From NCBI GenBank assembly GCA_009760855.2, contig WPIO01000030.1, positions 3,362,001 through 3,426,000 on the forward strand: 64,000 nt of DNA, given 5' to 3'. Position 1 is the first letter of the stretch, and the number at the start of each line of letters is the position of its first letter. Under the pieces are notes generated by a model. It did not search any database, was not told the DNA's origin, and saw only the letters and a program-made list of their open reading frames with translations. Shown here one piece after another: positions 24,774 to 37,374 of this stretch. This DNA is from Cristatella mucedo (Eukaryota > Bryozoa > Phylactolaemata > Cristatellidae). The translations under genes were made by a program, and so were the position numbers.

Positions 24774-24916
24774 GAGCTGGTTTGGTCCAGCGGTTAAGGT
24801 GCTCGCCCCGACAAAGGTATGGCTGAAGTCGTGGGCTCGAGCCCCGAGGCATTTGTGAAGCGCCTGAGTATAGATTAAGTTCTCTAGGGATGCTATACAA
24901 ATGAATTCTATTAAGA
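24774..24916 (+). mobile_element. SINE-1 copy (tRNA-derived), best preserved
   Basis: Box A TGGTCCAGCGGTTAAGGTGC and box B GTGGGCTCGAGCCCC are about 35 bp apart, as in a tRNA. The LINE-A-like tail follows: GAAGCGCCTGAGTATAGATT, AAGTTCTCTAGGGATGCTAT. Confidence 0.9.
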
Positions 24917-25129
24917 AAGCCACTCGAGCCGCTCATCCAACTCGTTAGCTCTGATCTCACTGGAAACCCGGCGGCCATCGCCAAACAGTGGTTTCCCGGC
25001 TTTCGGTAATGAAAAATCTAGTGTCTGGGGGTCCGCCGCCGGAGTCCCACGCGGTGGCCTCCGAGTCGTTGGGTTCAAAAAGCTCACGCTCCATTGCCCG
25101 AGGCAGTCAAAGCTCCCCACATAGGAAAC

Positions 25130-26170
25130 TGCACAACGCGGGAGGAGCAAGCAGTGAGTTACAGAAGTCGTGACTGGATGTGACAAATGGATGGACCAAT
25201 TTAGTTGTAGTGTCTAAGCAATACCTAATTTTAGCAATCTTGTGTTGCAGAAAGTTAGCAGACTTGACTGGGGAGCTTATGCGGTCGTCGAATGAAAGGT
25301 CCATATGAAACAGGATGCTTAGATTTCGTGCAGTTGCAACCGGAGATAGGCTGCCAGAAATGATTTTGAGCGTTCAGACTTGTAATTTCTGAGTCACACT
25401 TGGTTTTCAAATAAAAGAAGTTGGTTTTATCGTCATTCAATTTGAGAAAGTTTGCTGCCATACATTTGCAGATGTCAGCAATACATGCAACAAGGGAGTT
25501 GAGAGAATTCGACTTGCTGGAGGGGATAACAGCAAAGATACAACTGTGTCATCTGAGTGCAAGTGAGAGCCTAGATTTTGATTTGTGATTACGTCGACAA
25601 GAGGTAAGAGTATGAACTGTGCAAAGAAGCGGACGGAGCACAGAACCCCGAGGTCTCCCATACTCAAGTGATTCCTCTGATGATCTTTTTTTCATTCGTA
25701 TCAATACTCGGGAGCCTCCCAGTGACTTTAACAAGTTTAGTGCAGTGCCACTGATTTCCAGACGAGATTAGAGGCGCTCAAGAGAGACTTTGTGAGCAAT
25801 TGTATCAAACGATGCTTGAAAGACCAAGAAAAACAATCAGAGACTTTATTCAAGTCTGTATTCCTGAAAAGTTCATATTATACACCGAAAACAATGCTAT
25901 CTCCGTGTACAGATTAGCTCAAAATTCAGACTGGACTTTAATTGCTAGGTTTGAGGCTTAAATATAAGAGCTCGCGTGGTCTGTCACAACTCGATCAAGC
26001 GTCTTTGATAGAAACGGTTGAAGGGAAACTGGGCGGAAGCTGCTTAAATTCTCTTGGTCTTGTGGTGCTATCTTAATTACCGGCCTAACAACAGCCTTTT
26101 TGAAAGGTATAGGTAGGGACACGACCTGAAGCAAAGGACATATCTATGAGGCACCCGGGCAAAAGCGGAG
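25130..26170 (-). mobile_element. LINE-A internal copy, both ends missing
   Basis: Reverse-complement RT from the C-terminal domain (SFDDRISSPVKSANF) through the active-site region (NLGSHLHSDDTVVS, where the catalytic box has decayed to LHSDD) and motif B to the upstream linker near 26170. No 3' tail is attached. Confidence 0.85.
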
Positions 26171-26214
26171 AGGGCATAAGTGCGAAAAGCTAGCAACCCC
26201 GACCGATAATAATG

Positions 26215-26425
26215 AGAGTAGCACATTAGTTATTTTGCCCTCAGAGAACTCGATCTCTTTCTAAGGCGCTTTACTTACTCAACATTTGCTACACAGGAAG
26301 CGCGATCGAATGGTTAGCGGTAGCGTTCTTAATGACAACAAGCATAGCATGGTTAGAGGGGACTTGCATAGTGTCAGCATGCAAATATGGTTAGTGGTAG
26401 CATGCAGTGTCAATGTAGGCGTGGA
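26215..26425 (-). mobile_element. LINE-A 3' UTR fragment
   Basis: The terminal hairpin block (GCCCTCAGAGAACTCGATC) and about 150 bp of 3' UTR (repeated GTCAGCATGCAAATATGG-type sequence). It is truncated at about 26425. Confidence 0.85.
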
Positions 26426-28011
26426 CACGCCCGCAATGCGGTTCCGCCCCAGCTGGACTGACACTACTCCACCCGGCTGACGGGCACGCTGAGTATCACT
26501 TCATCAGGAGCTGCAGTTAAACAGTATCGGCTGACTAAACTGGATTTAATTGCAATGGGTCAGCTGTGGTGGCGTGACCCGCTAGTCCTGCAGCTAGGGA
26601 CTTCCTGCTTGTCCACCGGCACTTGCGTGGACGCTGTCCACTCTCTCTTTCCCTATCGTCTTTTTCTCCCTCTCACTCTCTTTCTCGTCGCTCCTCGCTT
26701 TCCGGAGCTGCTTCCACGACGGCTACCACATCCCGCCGCCATCGCGCGCCTGAGCCCCTTATGTTGCCAGGAAATGGCTCCCCTGCAAAGTATTCGATGC
26801 TCAGTTCAATCTTGTTATGACCTCGCGACCCCTCCTAGTTCGGGCAGAGGCACAACGCGTGCAACGTGTAAAGACCTGAAGCTAGCAGTACGCCGACGAT
26901 AACAGCACAGCGCTCGATATTCTGCATGCAAGAGCGCTAGCAACAACGCCCTAGTAGAGAAAAAACACAAACAATAGCCTGAATTTAACGGCTGATACAC
27001 GCAGATGACTTCCACCCGACTCGCTAACGGGCTCACAGCAGCTCACGCTCTGCGCTTAGACTCACCGACCGACAGACCGTTGCTCCAAGAAGACGACTGC
27101 GGTCAACCGCATGCCTTACATGGCAGCCAAGGCATAAGTCAGGCAATAATTGCCGTGTTACATAATTGTACACTACGCTGCTCATAAGCCTTTGCTTATC
27201 GTGGCCATTCCGTAAGCGTAATTCAGTTCTTACGCAGTGGCAGAAGCTCATAGTTCGTAATCGAGGTTCAGCTGTCAAGCTCGTAGTCCATATCGCAGGG
27301 AATTAAAGTACACTGCTGCGTGCTACGGATATTTGCGATGTACATGGCCATATCTATACCAGCCCAAAATAAAGGAGGGGAGGAAACTATCATCTCGGCG
27401 TAGACCGCCCTCACTCTTACATAAGCCGCATACCAATTTGTTTTCCGGGAATGAGGCTGACGGCGGACTACGATGGTGGAGACAAGTCCACACAAGGGGG
27501 TCATGTGTGGGATAAGCATAAGGGGGTTGTGGTGGCGCCAATGCATATCTATGCAAAGCGGAAGTTCTCTCTATTGAGTACGCTACAGTTAAAAACACTC
27601 TTTCGTACTGGCAATGCACGGCCACTCGTAAACACCATGTAGAAATTTTTAACCGAATTTAGGATGTGTTACTGGCGCTGCACCGGTGCTGAATTCATCC
27701 AAGGCTGTCGCTAAGCCTTGCACTAAGTTCTGATCTGTCTGGTGCGGTTGTGCTCTTGAGTAAGCTGGCGCCTCGGAGGTAGCTTCTCGGCTCCCACCCG
27801 TCCCGACGATGCCAGGAGAGCTTCGAAGGCACAGGTCATCTTCAGGTGCGTCTATTTAGCAAACAGAATCTCTGAGCGCGAAGGCGATTCGTGGCGTCAA
27901 CGTCTTGTCTTTCGGTTGCCTTGCGATTCCCGGAAGCAGGTAGCCCACCTCTTGCTGCTGCAGCTTAATGACGGTCGTTTCTGCGAGTCGACCTACATCC
28001 GCGAAGTTAGC
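26426..28011. other. Unassigned stretch
   Basis: Somewhat GC-rich with short frames on both strands; no domain or repeat recognised. Confidence 0.5.
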
Positions 28012-28484
28012 TTCAGTTCATTCTGTGGCTCCAGCATATCTATCAGATCTACTCCCTCACCAGGCCAAGCATCGTACCACCCGCTTTTCGGAATCTAACA
28101 GTTTACCAATAAATACCTCGTACAAACCTCAAATCTTTTGGAGACCGTGCATTTAGTTCGTATGCACCAAAAGGCGGGAACTCCCTCCCGACTTGCGTCA
28201 GAATATCCCCTGATATGACCACATCTAAAAAGAACTTGAAAACGCACCTATTTAGGACAGCATTTAGTGGGTCACTGTGATTCGTCCTTTATGTGCTTAT
28301 GCGTGCTGACACTGTGCATGCTGCCTCTTACCATACGTGCACGCTGACCCTGTGCATGTCACCCCTAACCATGTTATTCATGTTGTTTATCAAGCATGAT
28401 GTTACTCACCATTCAATTGCATTTCCCTTTGCAGCAAATGTAAAGCACCTAGAAAGAGAGTTCTCTGAGGGCGCTTTATCAAGT

Positions 28485-28515
<31 letters not shown>
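28012..28515 (+). mobile_element. LINE-A 3' end with (ATT)n tail
   Basis: Starts in the APAYLSDLLPHQAKHRTTRF segment of the RT C-terminus, then runs through the 3' UTR and terminal hairpin to nine ATT repeats at 28489-28515. The tail is well preserved, suggesting a fairly young insertion. Confidence 0.9.
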
Positions 28516-29559
28516 CTTGTCTGAATCCATCCGTGGTGCCGACGGCGGCTGCAGCTTGGGAGGGTGTTCGCTTTCGAAGTCTCCGAGCGCTGCATGTTTT
28601 CACCGCCTCGCCTCTCTTGCTCACTTTTTCCATGACCTGTCGTGACTTTTAGCAATAACGCGACCGGAGCTCGTGGTTTTGAACTTTTATCGAGCTCTTC
28701 GAGGGGACCAACTCCCGCTTCCGCCTCGCTCGACGCGTTTCGTGGAGCAACAGCTTCTCACCGGTTGCACGCACTGCCACATTAGGTTTCGGATCTTAGG
28801 ACAGTGGCTGAGTGTGCTGCTGGGGTGATGGGCTCGACTAGGAGGCTAGCGTTAACACAAAGGCCACCGGAGCCACCTCGATTCCTCAACTACTACGAGG
28901 GTCGGTTTTTGTGCATCGTGGCCGGTATCGGCTAGTTGGTTGATCGTTGCAAAAAAGAAAGGTTCGTTGTGCTGTTGCCTCTAAATGGCCTGCTAGGATC
29001 ACACTGCCAAGGTTGGCATAGATACAGAGTCAGCACAGCTCTGCCGGATTCATCGCCTGAGTGCATCCGCTAAAAGCTGCCACCTCAGTGAGAGACGGCT
29101 GCGCCGCCAGCTACCTGGCTCTGAGGCTCTCTCTTCCCCCTCCCCCACCCCCCTAGTTCGGCACCGTGAGGAAAGAGGGCTGCTAGAACCAAGGTGCAAA
29201 TCCGTGCACACTTCGATCACTGCGCAATCAATTTTGTTTTTTTTTCTGGTTCGAGAGAGTCGGTGAAGAGAGCCTGAAAGCGTGCAGAGGCATGTGCCGG
29301 CAAGGCTCTGCTGGATGGCCAGTGGCACTCAGCACGAGGCAGATGAGAAAACGAACCGGTCCCCTGATCCTTTGCCCGGCGATTTTCATTTTTGCATTTA
29401 CCGCTGCTGCTCTGCATAGCTCAAGCTATGGTGGTTAGTTGCATCCTATGATTAGGTGCATCTTACTAGCCAGCGGTCTTGCTAACCGGTGGCCGTGATT
29501 GTCTTCATGCTTGCTTTTGATTTCCGGCCTAAGCATAATACTTTTGGCTTTTGCATGCT
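28516..29559. other. Unassigned GC-rich stretch
   Basis: GC-rich unique sequence between two LINE-A 3' copies. A promoter or 5' UTR is possible, but nothing supports it directly. Confidence 0.4.
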
Positions 29560-30165
29560 TGATAATAATAATAATAATAATAATATTGCACTTGATAAAG
29601 CGCCCTCAGAGAACTTAATCTCTTTCTAGGCGCTTTACATTTGCTGCAAAGTGATACGCAATAGAATAGTAAGTAAAATCATGCTTGAAAAACAAACAAA
29701 ATGAATAACATGGTTAGGGGTTACATGCACTGGGTCAGCATGCAAATGTGGTTAGTGGCAGCATGAACAGTGTCAGCACGCATAAGCACATCGAGGACGA
29801 ATCACAAGGACCCACTAAATGCTGTCCTAAATAGGTATGTTTTTAAGTTTCTTTTAAATGTGGTCAGGTCAGGGGATGTTCTGATGCAGGTCGGGAGGGA
29901 GTTCCAGGCTGTGGGAGCATACGAGCTAAATGCACGGTCTCCAAAGGATTTAAGGTTTGTACGAGGTATTTCTAGACTGTTGGATTCCGAAAAGCGAGTG
30001 GTACGATGCTTTGCCTGATGGGGTAGTATATCTGAAAGATAGGCTGGAGCCATAGAATGAAGAGACCTAAAAGTGAGCGACAAAACCTTGAAGTCAATCC
30101 GTTGCTTGACTGGTAACCAGTGCAGGTCGGCTAGAAGTGGAGTAATGTGGCAACTGCGACGCTCA
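29560..30165 (-). mobile_element. LINE-A 3' copy with (ATT)n tail
   Basis: (TAA)n at 29562-29585, then the hairpin and 3' UTR, then a clean C-terminal frame (SLTFRSLHSMAPAYLSDILP, FGDRAFSSYAPTAWNS). It is 5' truncated at about 30165 and is very close to the 31452-32950 copy in sequence. Confidence 0.92.
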
Positions 30166-31451
30166 TGATACCGTCCTTATCACCAACCCTTGGGTATTGA
30201 TTCACCTGCAGTAAGACGGTATCAAGCTCTGCACACGGGCAGAGATTAGGTTCTCATAGATTGCGATGCAAACTATGTATTTGTAGCAATATTATTACTA
30301 TAACCGTTGTTGCTCATGTGATGGTGTGGGCTGTGGTGGTGCAGGCTGCATTAAGGAACTCGGAATCAGTGGGTCTCAGCTTGAGCATGCCTTGCTTGAT
30401 CTGGCTGGGATAGGTCAGCGTGACAGTCGGACTCAGGGCCCAGGCATGCTGCCCTCGGCACGTGGCAGGAATGAAACCAACATCCACCGTCGTTGCATTA
30501 CATCCGGTGCTTTACATCGACGGGGCGATTTCTTTCGATTCTCTTAGTTAGCCTCGTCATTTCGTCGGCATTATTTGCTAATTTTGGGGCAGCGAGCAGG
30601 GCCACTCATTTCTCAGCATCATCATAAACTCCACCTCCTGCCTCCATCTCTCGATCTTCTGCTGCAAATCCCTGCTCCTGTCAATGCTTTGTCTAATCCA
30701 CTCCAGTGTACCGGCCCCTACTTGTGCACTTGTTCACTGCCGATGGCCACCTATGGTATTTGAGTTCACCAGAATTCAAAAGCTTCACTCTTTTCAGTAT
30801 TCCTGCCTGACCCCCACCCACCACTCGGCCATGATCTTTGCAAGCTTTAGGCTTCTTGTTTGCAGTTCTGACTCATTGAAGCTGCCCTTCTGATACACAG
30901 CTGCCCGGCATTCTAAACATGATCCAAGCAGCCATGTCTGGCTAAAATAGTTGGCCTGGATCTGAGTTTGAGTGAGAGCAGTGTGTGTGAACATGTGCGA
31001 GCTTGTGTGTGTGCAGGCGTGTGTGATGCAATCGGTCACTGCCTGACTAGCTGCAGGGTGTCTCTTTTGCTGCTGCTGACAGCTGAATATTTTCGTGTCA
31101 GGTTGGCTGAGAAGAGACTGCATATCACCAGCCTTGCAGGGGAGTACTTTTCAGGCTGATACATTGGCTGATGCATCTCTTCAATACAGGTTGTGATAGT
31201 ATAACCAGTGGGGTGAGCTTACTGCAGCTGTTGGCTGCACGAAAAACCAGCCGTCTTGTGTTGCCGTTTCCATCCATGTGCCCGTACACCTACAAAACCT
31301 TGTCTCCTGGTTTGAGTTGGACGACGGTTTGAGTTGGATTATGGCAGGTGATTTACACCTAACTCGCTTGAGTTCCACAAGCTCTTTGAGTCTAGGAAGC
31401 TTACTATTTTCAGCCAGCACTGGCTGCTCCGATTTGCCTGTCTGAAAAGTG
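30166..31451. other. Unassigned stretch between two LINE-A copies
   Basis: No coding domain recognised. A weak SINE-1-like tail lies at about 30230-30290. Confidence 0.5.
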
Positions 31452-32950
31452 TAATAATAATAATAATAATAATAATTCACTTGATAAAGCACCCTCAGAG
31501 AACTTAATCTCTCTCTAGGCGCTTTACATTTGCTGTAAAGTGAAATGCAATTGAATGGTAAGTAAAATCATGCTTGAAAAACAAACGAAATGAATAATAT
31601 GGTTAGGGGTGACATGCACAGGGTCAGCATGCAAATGTGGTTAGTAGCAGCATGCACAGTGTCAGCACGCATAAGCACATCACGGACGAATCACAGGGAC
31701 CCACTAAATGCTGTCCTAAATAGGTGTGTTTTGAGGTTCCTTTTAAATGTGGTCAGGTCAGGGGATGTTCTGACGCAGGTCGGGAGGGAGTTCCAGGCTT
31801 TGAGAGCATATGAACTAAATGCACGGTCTCCAAAGGATTTAAGGTTTGTACGAGGTATTTCTAGACTGTTGGATTCCGAAAAGCGGGTGGTACGATGCTT
31901 GGTCTGATGGGGTAGTATATCTGACAGATAGGCTGGAGCCATAGAATGAAGGGACCTAAAAGTGAGCGACACAACCTTGAAGTCAATCTGTTGCTTGACT
32001 GGTAGCCAATGCAGGTCGGCGAGAAGTGGAGTAATGTGGCAACTGCGACGCTCACGGCAGACAAGTCTAGCTGCCGAGTTTTGCACCAGCTGCAATCGCC
32101 TGATCGCACATGCTGGTAGGCCAGTAAGCAGTGAGTTGCAGAAGTCGAGACAGGATGTCACGAATGCATGGACCGACTTAGACGTGGTATCTTTATCTAA
32201 ACAAGCCCGAATTTTAGCAATGTTATGAAGCTGAAAATAGGCTGATTTGACTGTGGAGCTGATATGGTCGTCTAACGAGAGGTCGCTTTGGAATATGACA
32301 CCTAGATTTCGAGATGATTCAACTGGAGATATGCTGGCAGAGCCAATTTTGAGAGTCAGCCTGTCCAATCTCTGGATCACACTGGGTTTGCCAATAACTA
32401 GTAAGTTAGTTTTATCATCGTTAAGTTTTAGAAAATGTGCTGCCATCCATGTGCGGATGTCATCAATGCATGCAGCTAATGAGTTTAGTGAATTTGAGGT
32501 GCTCGAAGGCTGGGAGGGATCAAAGCAAAGGTACAACTGAGTGTCATCTGCATAGAAGTGAAGGCCTAGATTGTGCTTGGCAATCACATCAGCAAGAGGC
32601 AGAGTATAAACCGTGAACAGAACCGGACCCAGCACGGAGCCCTGAGGTACTCCATATTTCAGAGGTACTTCAGATGATCTTTGTCCATTCACGTCAATAC
32701 TCTGGAGTCTCCCACTGAGATAGGACCTGAACAGGTGCAGAGCAGTGCCAGTGATGCCCAGGCGGGATGATAGGCGCTCTAGAAGAACTTTGTGATCGAT
32801 GGTATCAAAAGCTGCCGAAAGATCAAGCAAAACAAGCAGAGACACTCTACCCATGTCTGCATTCCTAAGTAGGTCGTTGTATACCCGAAGCAATGCTGAC
32901 TCTGGAGTGATTAGCTCTAAAGCCAGACTGGAACTTACTCTGAATCATGT
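31452..32950 (-). mobile_element. LINE-A copy with a 400-codon intact RT frame
   Basis: The best-preserved copy in the window. The open frame 32893-31691 carries RT motif A (LLDLSAAFDTID), motif B (GVPQGSVLGPVLF), the catalytic box FYADDTQLY, LKLNDDKTN and the complete C-terminal domain ending FRTAFSGSL. The 3' UTR, terminal hairpin and (ATT)n tail are present. Upstream of 32893 the frame is broken: at about 32902 a CTCTGGAG run replaces the CTCTGTAGAG seen in the + copy at about 13680, a 2 bp loss. The element is truncated near 32950, so it lacks the endonuclease and cannot be autonomous. Confidence 0.95.
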
Positions 32951-33334
32951 TTTCACAGGTGACTAGAACAGTTCTGCTCCTCGGCACAACTGCTTTATGT
33001 GGGATGGCCGATGGCAATGATTATGGCTGATGGCAGTTTGCTTGTTTTATAAGTCAGCACACAAATTCGTTGTAGATTGCAAAATTATCAGTGCTGTTTT
33101 TTGTACCTTATACATTACGTTGCCCATGCTCTGCATAAGGGACTTATTTAAATTACTGAATTGGTGCTTGCAGCAACCCGTCCTCAGTCTTCCGGCTATC
33201 AGATACAATACCCTCCACTGGTTAATGATCAGGGGATTCGGGCATGAGCACACGAGCATGTGGTGTGTATGCACATGCAACTGTATGTACTTTTTTGTTG
33301 TTGTTGGATAACGTGCCCTCCAAAATGGTCTTTG

Positions 33335-33720
33335 CCGGCATATCTCCTGTAGCATCTTCCCGAAATCTGGGTTTCCTGTTGTAGCTTGACCTTTCACTAG
33401 ACGACCACACCCTCTCCAAGGTCACGTCTGCCGACTTCCAGCCATGTAATATCCCAAGAAAGTTTGGCCCTGCTCAGACAAGCATACCACGTCCATGTTG
33501 GTCGGTTTATTTTGTGACATCCCATCTCGGCTACTTTAACCACCATCACTACTTGCAGGTCTTGCGGCCTGTGCAAAATCAGCTTGGTGCAAAACAACTG
33601 CAGCCAAGCTTGTCTGTCTTGAATATCGAAGTTGTCAAAAAACACTGCTTCTCGCTGACCTGAGCTGGCTCCCATCAAGCAGTGCATTGACTTTTAAAGT
33701 TTTGTCTTTCACTTTCACTG
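33335..33720 (+). mobile_element. LINE-A fragment
   Basis: Degenerate RT C-terminal domain: AGISPVASSRNLG, SLDDHTLSKVTSADF, and a decayed ADLSWLP region. It has neither 5' end nor tail. Confidence 0.75.
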
Positions 33721-34519
33721 CTGAGTGATTATAGCTATAATCTTACTTCTTCAATAGCTAGCAACCAAAATTTTATGTTCATTTGGAATTCAAATTTTTT
33801 TTGCTATGTTGAATTGCATGCTGGGTACATTAGTTGCTATTCCGTTCATTGGTTCTTGATTGGTCGATTTCTGTGGAATTCTGAGGCAAAGTATATATAG
33901 AATTTACATATACTATATTACTATAGCAATTATACCATTAAGCTGCAGTTGGGTATGCCTGCTAACCCTGAATCATTGACATATTATCTGCATATACGCC
34001 ACGTTGATGTATTGACCGATCGAGCATAGAGGCAGCTTATATTATGCAGCTATTTATTTTTAGTTGCTGCAAGTAGATTTATCAAATCGACTGACTGACT
34101 GACTGCCTGCCAAGGTGCTGTAGCTGTGAGCTCTTGTCAGTTTCAAAATTGTAGTGATGTTTATTGCACGGAATTGGAAACTCTGCTCTACTAACTATGA
34201 CTGCCAGTTTTTTTTTATAACAAAGCTTGCTATCCGGTTCCACCAAGAGGCTTTATAGCAGCCATTTTAGCACTTGGCCCATGTGCAATAGTATAGTTTC
34301 TGGCATCACTTATATTACAGCAATAAAATATAGTACCTTAGCAATCTTGAGGCAGGCAAATGATTGTGTTAAAATCAAATCAACTAAAATCAAAGACTGT
34401 CGATACTTGGCTGTGAGTTGCACCAGCAGCTGCTCCGGCTTTGTGTGGGGCATATATAAGACTATCCTGCATAGTCTTGCCTTAGCTTATATAGCTTAGT
34501 TAATACTTCTTTTTTTATT

Positions 34520-34790
34520 GAATCGTCTTCGAGATCCTCTCTGTGGCCTACAGTTTGCTTCACTCGCTTGCACCAGCCTTCACCCATCTGACCTCTTCCC
34601 TCGTGCAGTGCACTCTCACACAGCCTACTCGTCTGTTTCCGGCTTCTTGCTATGCCACCTTACACTAAATCGACATATGGTGATCGGACCTTCCATTCGT
34701 ATGCCCAGAAAGTGTGGTACCCTCTTTTGACCTATTCTGCCGTCTGCATTTAGTTTGCATCGTTCAAGCCCCAGCTAATGACACGTCTCT
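34520..34790 (+). mobile_element. Degenerate LINE fragment (RT C-terminus)
   Basis: A weak but ordered match to the end of the LINE-A ORF: SLACTSLHPSDLFP, then GDRTFHSYAQKVW, then FASFKPQLMT. It is old and has no tail. Confidence 0.5.
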
Positions 34791-35004
34791 ATCACTGATT
34801 TTTTTGCTCTCCAGTGAACGTCTTTTTTTTTCATGTGTGCTTTGGGTGCATACTTATGCATGATTCAGTGCTTGTTACGAACCAGGTTCCTACTAACCGG
34901 TGGCTCAGAGTGTCATTTTGCGTGCGTTTGCATGTTTGTCTAAGCATGATACCTTATGTGTCGTCACCCATTGGTTATCGCTTCTCTTGCTTCGAGTTAT
35001 GGAG

Positions 35005-35065
35005 CACTTGAACGGGGAGATTTGGTTCTCCTAGGGTGCTTTTACAAACGAATCTTTATTATTTT
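35005..35065 (+). mobile_element. SINE-1-like 3' tail
   Basis: GGAGCACTTGAACGGGGAG...TTTGGTTCTCCTAGGGTGCTTTTACAAACGAAT follows the SINE-1 tail order. The tRNA part is eroded. Confidence 0.45.
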
Positions 35066-35461
35066 TCGTTTTATTGCAGCTTCTGCTAACACTGAGCTGG
35101 TGCAGCATATCAAACAACGGGGTTTTTATCACTCTGGTTGAGATGGATAAATAATGAGGCCAAACGTCGGGAAAATGAAAATTTATCAGTATTTATGTTG
35201 TGCCATTAAATAGGCATTACAAAATTACAGCATTTTTTGCCAAGTTTATGGATCATGGCGTTTTAAAAAAGCAGAATGTGATGTGGATTATCTTGTGCAT
35301 CTCTAAATACTTGAATACTCTAAATACTTAATTTAGGCATTGCAAGACCTGCCTGTATGTGGAATCAAGGCCAGATCTTTAAATATTTTCTGAACGTCTC
35401 GTGAAGTGGCAGCTGTCATAAATTTTGTTGTCATCACTGCTTGGAAATTTCACGTGCTCAC

Positions 35462-36105
35462 ACAGATGCCCAGGCGAGATGATAAGCGCCCAACAAGGAC
35501 TTGGTCATCGGTAGTATCAAAAGCTGCCGGAAGATCGAGCAAAACAAGCAAAGAGACACTCTACCCATGTCTGCATTCCTAAATAGGTCGTTATACACCC
35601 AAAGCAATGCTGACTCTGTGGAGTAATTAGCTCTAAAACCAGACTGGAACTTACTAGCAAGGTTTGAAATTTCAATATATGAGTTCAGCTGGTCTGGCAC
35701 GACTCGTTCCAGTGTCTTTGATAGAAATTGTAGAAGAGAGACTTGATGGAAGTTTCTCAAGTACTCTTGGCCTTGTGTCGTTTTTTGAGTAGTGGCCTGA
35801 CTTTTTAAAGGTGCTGGGACATGACCTGAGGCTAATGACATATTTATGATGCGGGAGCAGATCAATGCATCGTAGAAGCAGGACAGTGGAAATTAGGCCC
35901 GGAGTACTAGTAGTCTTTCTTTGATTGGGATATAAACTTCATGACCTTGAAAGTAGACATTGAGGTGCTGAATGGAATTGAGGGACAGGATTCCAGGGGG
36001 ATGCTGCAATCTTAGGGGTGGACTATCCGATCTTGTCTATCTTGTTGACAAAGAAGCTATCAGCTAGACCATCACAATAATGGATGGAGTCTGGAGTCTC
36101 ACTGA
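35462..36105 (-). mobile_element. LINE-A RT N-terminal fragment
   Basis: Reverse complement of motif A and the region upstream: SLASGHVPAPLKS, FLSKTLERVVPDQLNSYIEI, LASKFQSGFRANYSTESALL, with the linker (DSFFVNKID) near 36040. No 3' end. Confidence 0.88.
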
Positions 36106-36400
36106 TAGGACGTAAGCCATTGCAGTGAAATGCCAGTGATACCCAGGCGAGATGATAGGCGCTCGAGAAGAACTTGGTCATCGATAGTATCAAAAGCTAC
36201 CGAAAGATCGAGCAAAACAAGCAGAGATACTCTATCTGTATCTGCATTCCTAAGCAGGTCGTTATACACCCGAAGCAATGCTGACTCTGATGAGTGATTG
36301 GCTCTAAAACCTGAATGGAACTTGCTAGGTTTTTAAGTTACGATGTAAGAGTTTAGTTGGTCAAGTGTTGTTGAGTAAGCTCATTAAATATATTCAAGTG
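36106..36400 (-). mobile_element. Second LINE-A RT fragment adjacent to the first
   Basis: Repeats the same RT segment (D.F..IDDQVLLERLSSRLG back to SNHSSESALLRVYNDLLRN) in the same orientation directly next to 35462-36105. It reflects two insertions or a local duplication. Confidence 0.82.
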
Positions 36401-36404
36401 TAGG

Positions 36405-36545
36405 TCAGCTGATTCAACAGCTTCATTTGTATAGGAGCAGAAGAGCCTTAGTGGGTATCATCTGCATTCAGCAGATAAAGATTTGTCTGCTGAAGGACTC
36501 GAATCCTGTCCTCGGTTGGGAATGGTTGCTGAATGCACACGTGCA
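36405..36545 (-). mobile_element. SINE-2 copy
   Basis: Reverse tail CAGCTGATTCAACAGCTTC, TGTATAGGAGCAGAAGAGCC, and box B GGACTCGAATCCTGTCC. Confidence 0.82.
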
Positions 36546-37374
36546 AGGCTCCCATTCAACGAGACCGACTGTTTGGCTTTTACAGTCACTGGGTAGCCAG
36601 CTGCATTTTATGTTCCATCATCTTCATTCCCTGACCATACATTGGAGGTATATCAAGCCACTGCTGCTTAGACTTATGGCACCAATGAAGGGGATTTATC
36701 GACAGAGGTTATGAATAAGTGAGCTTACATTTGTGCCCGACCTAATGTGTGGTGCATGTTGCTTAGCAGCAGCGAGAGATAAGTCAACCTGTAATATGTA
36801 GTAGTACTGATCAAGCATGCTCTCTAGTGAAACTTATAATGGGCTTAAATATCCAGAAACTACACTCATGTAGCGATCATTTCTTGAAACCGGTCAGACC
36901 GATCAGAATAGCATGACTCTCCCGTCACAGGGGTCGGTAAGTCTCTGTGACACAGTGTTTGCTTACAGAGTGCGAGGTTTTTAAGGCATATGAGCCAAGG
37001 AGATGTGTACTGAGGCCATGAATTCTATATCGCAAGGAAATCAGTATGAAAAATTGTGTTCGAAAAGACCTTACAGTTCGGTTGCCACATTGTGCAGGTA
37101 GATAGGAACAAACTATGCCGTTCGGTGGTGGAGCCAGGATTTTCATCTTGTTTGTTGGTTGCCCAGCAACATTTTTATTTAGGGAGCTAGACCGGCAGTT
37201 AAAGAAAAATTATAGCTTAAAATCAGTGTTTATTTGACACGAACTCTGTGGTTGGTCATTGAATGCAATTACAGCATAATTTCTTTGTTGGTGACGGTCG
37301 AAGGGCATAAGAATAGGAGGCGTACCAGCTCACTGCCCTGCTGTAGGTACCGAATGCAGCCCCACCCTTGGTCT

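Noticed and set aside
24774-24850. Functional tRNA gene
   Set aside because: Boxes A and B are present, but the acceptor stem and anticodon arm are not cloverleaf-consistent and the same unit recurs with a LINE tail; it is a SINE.
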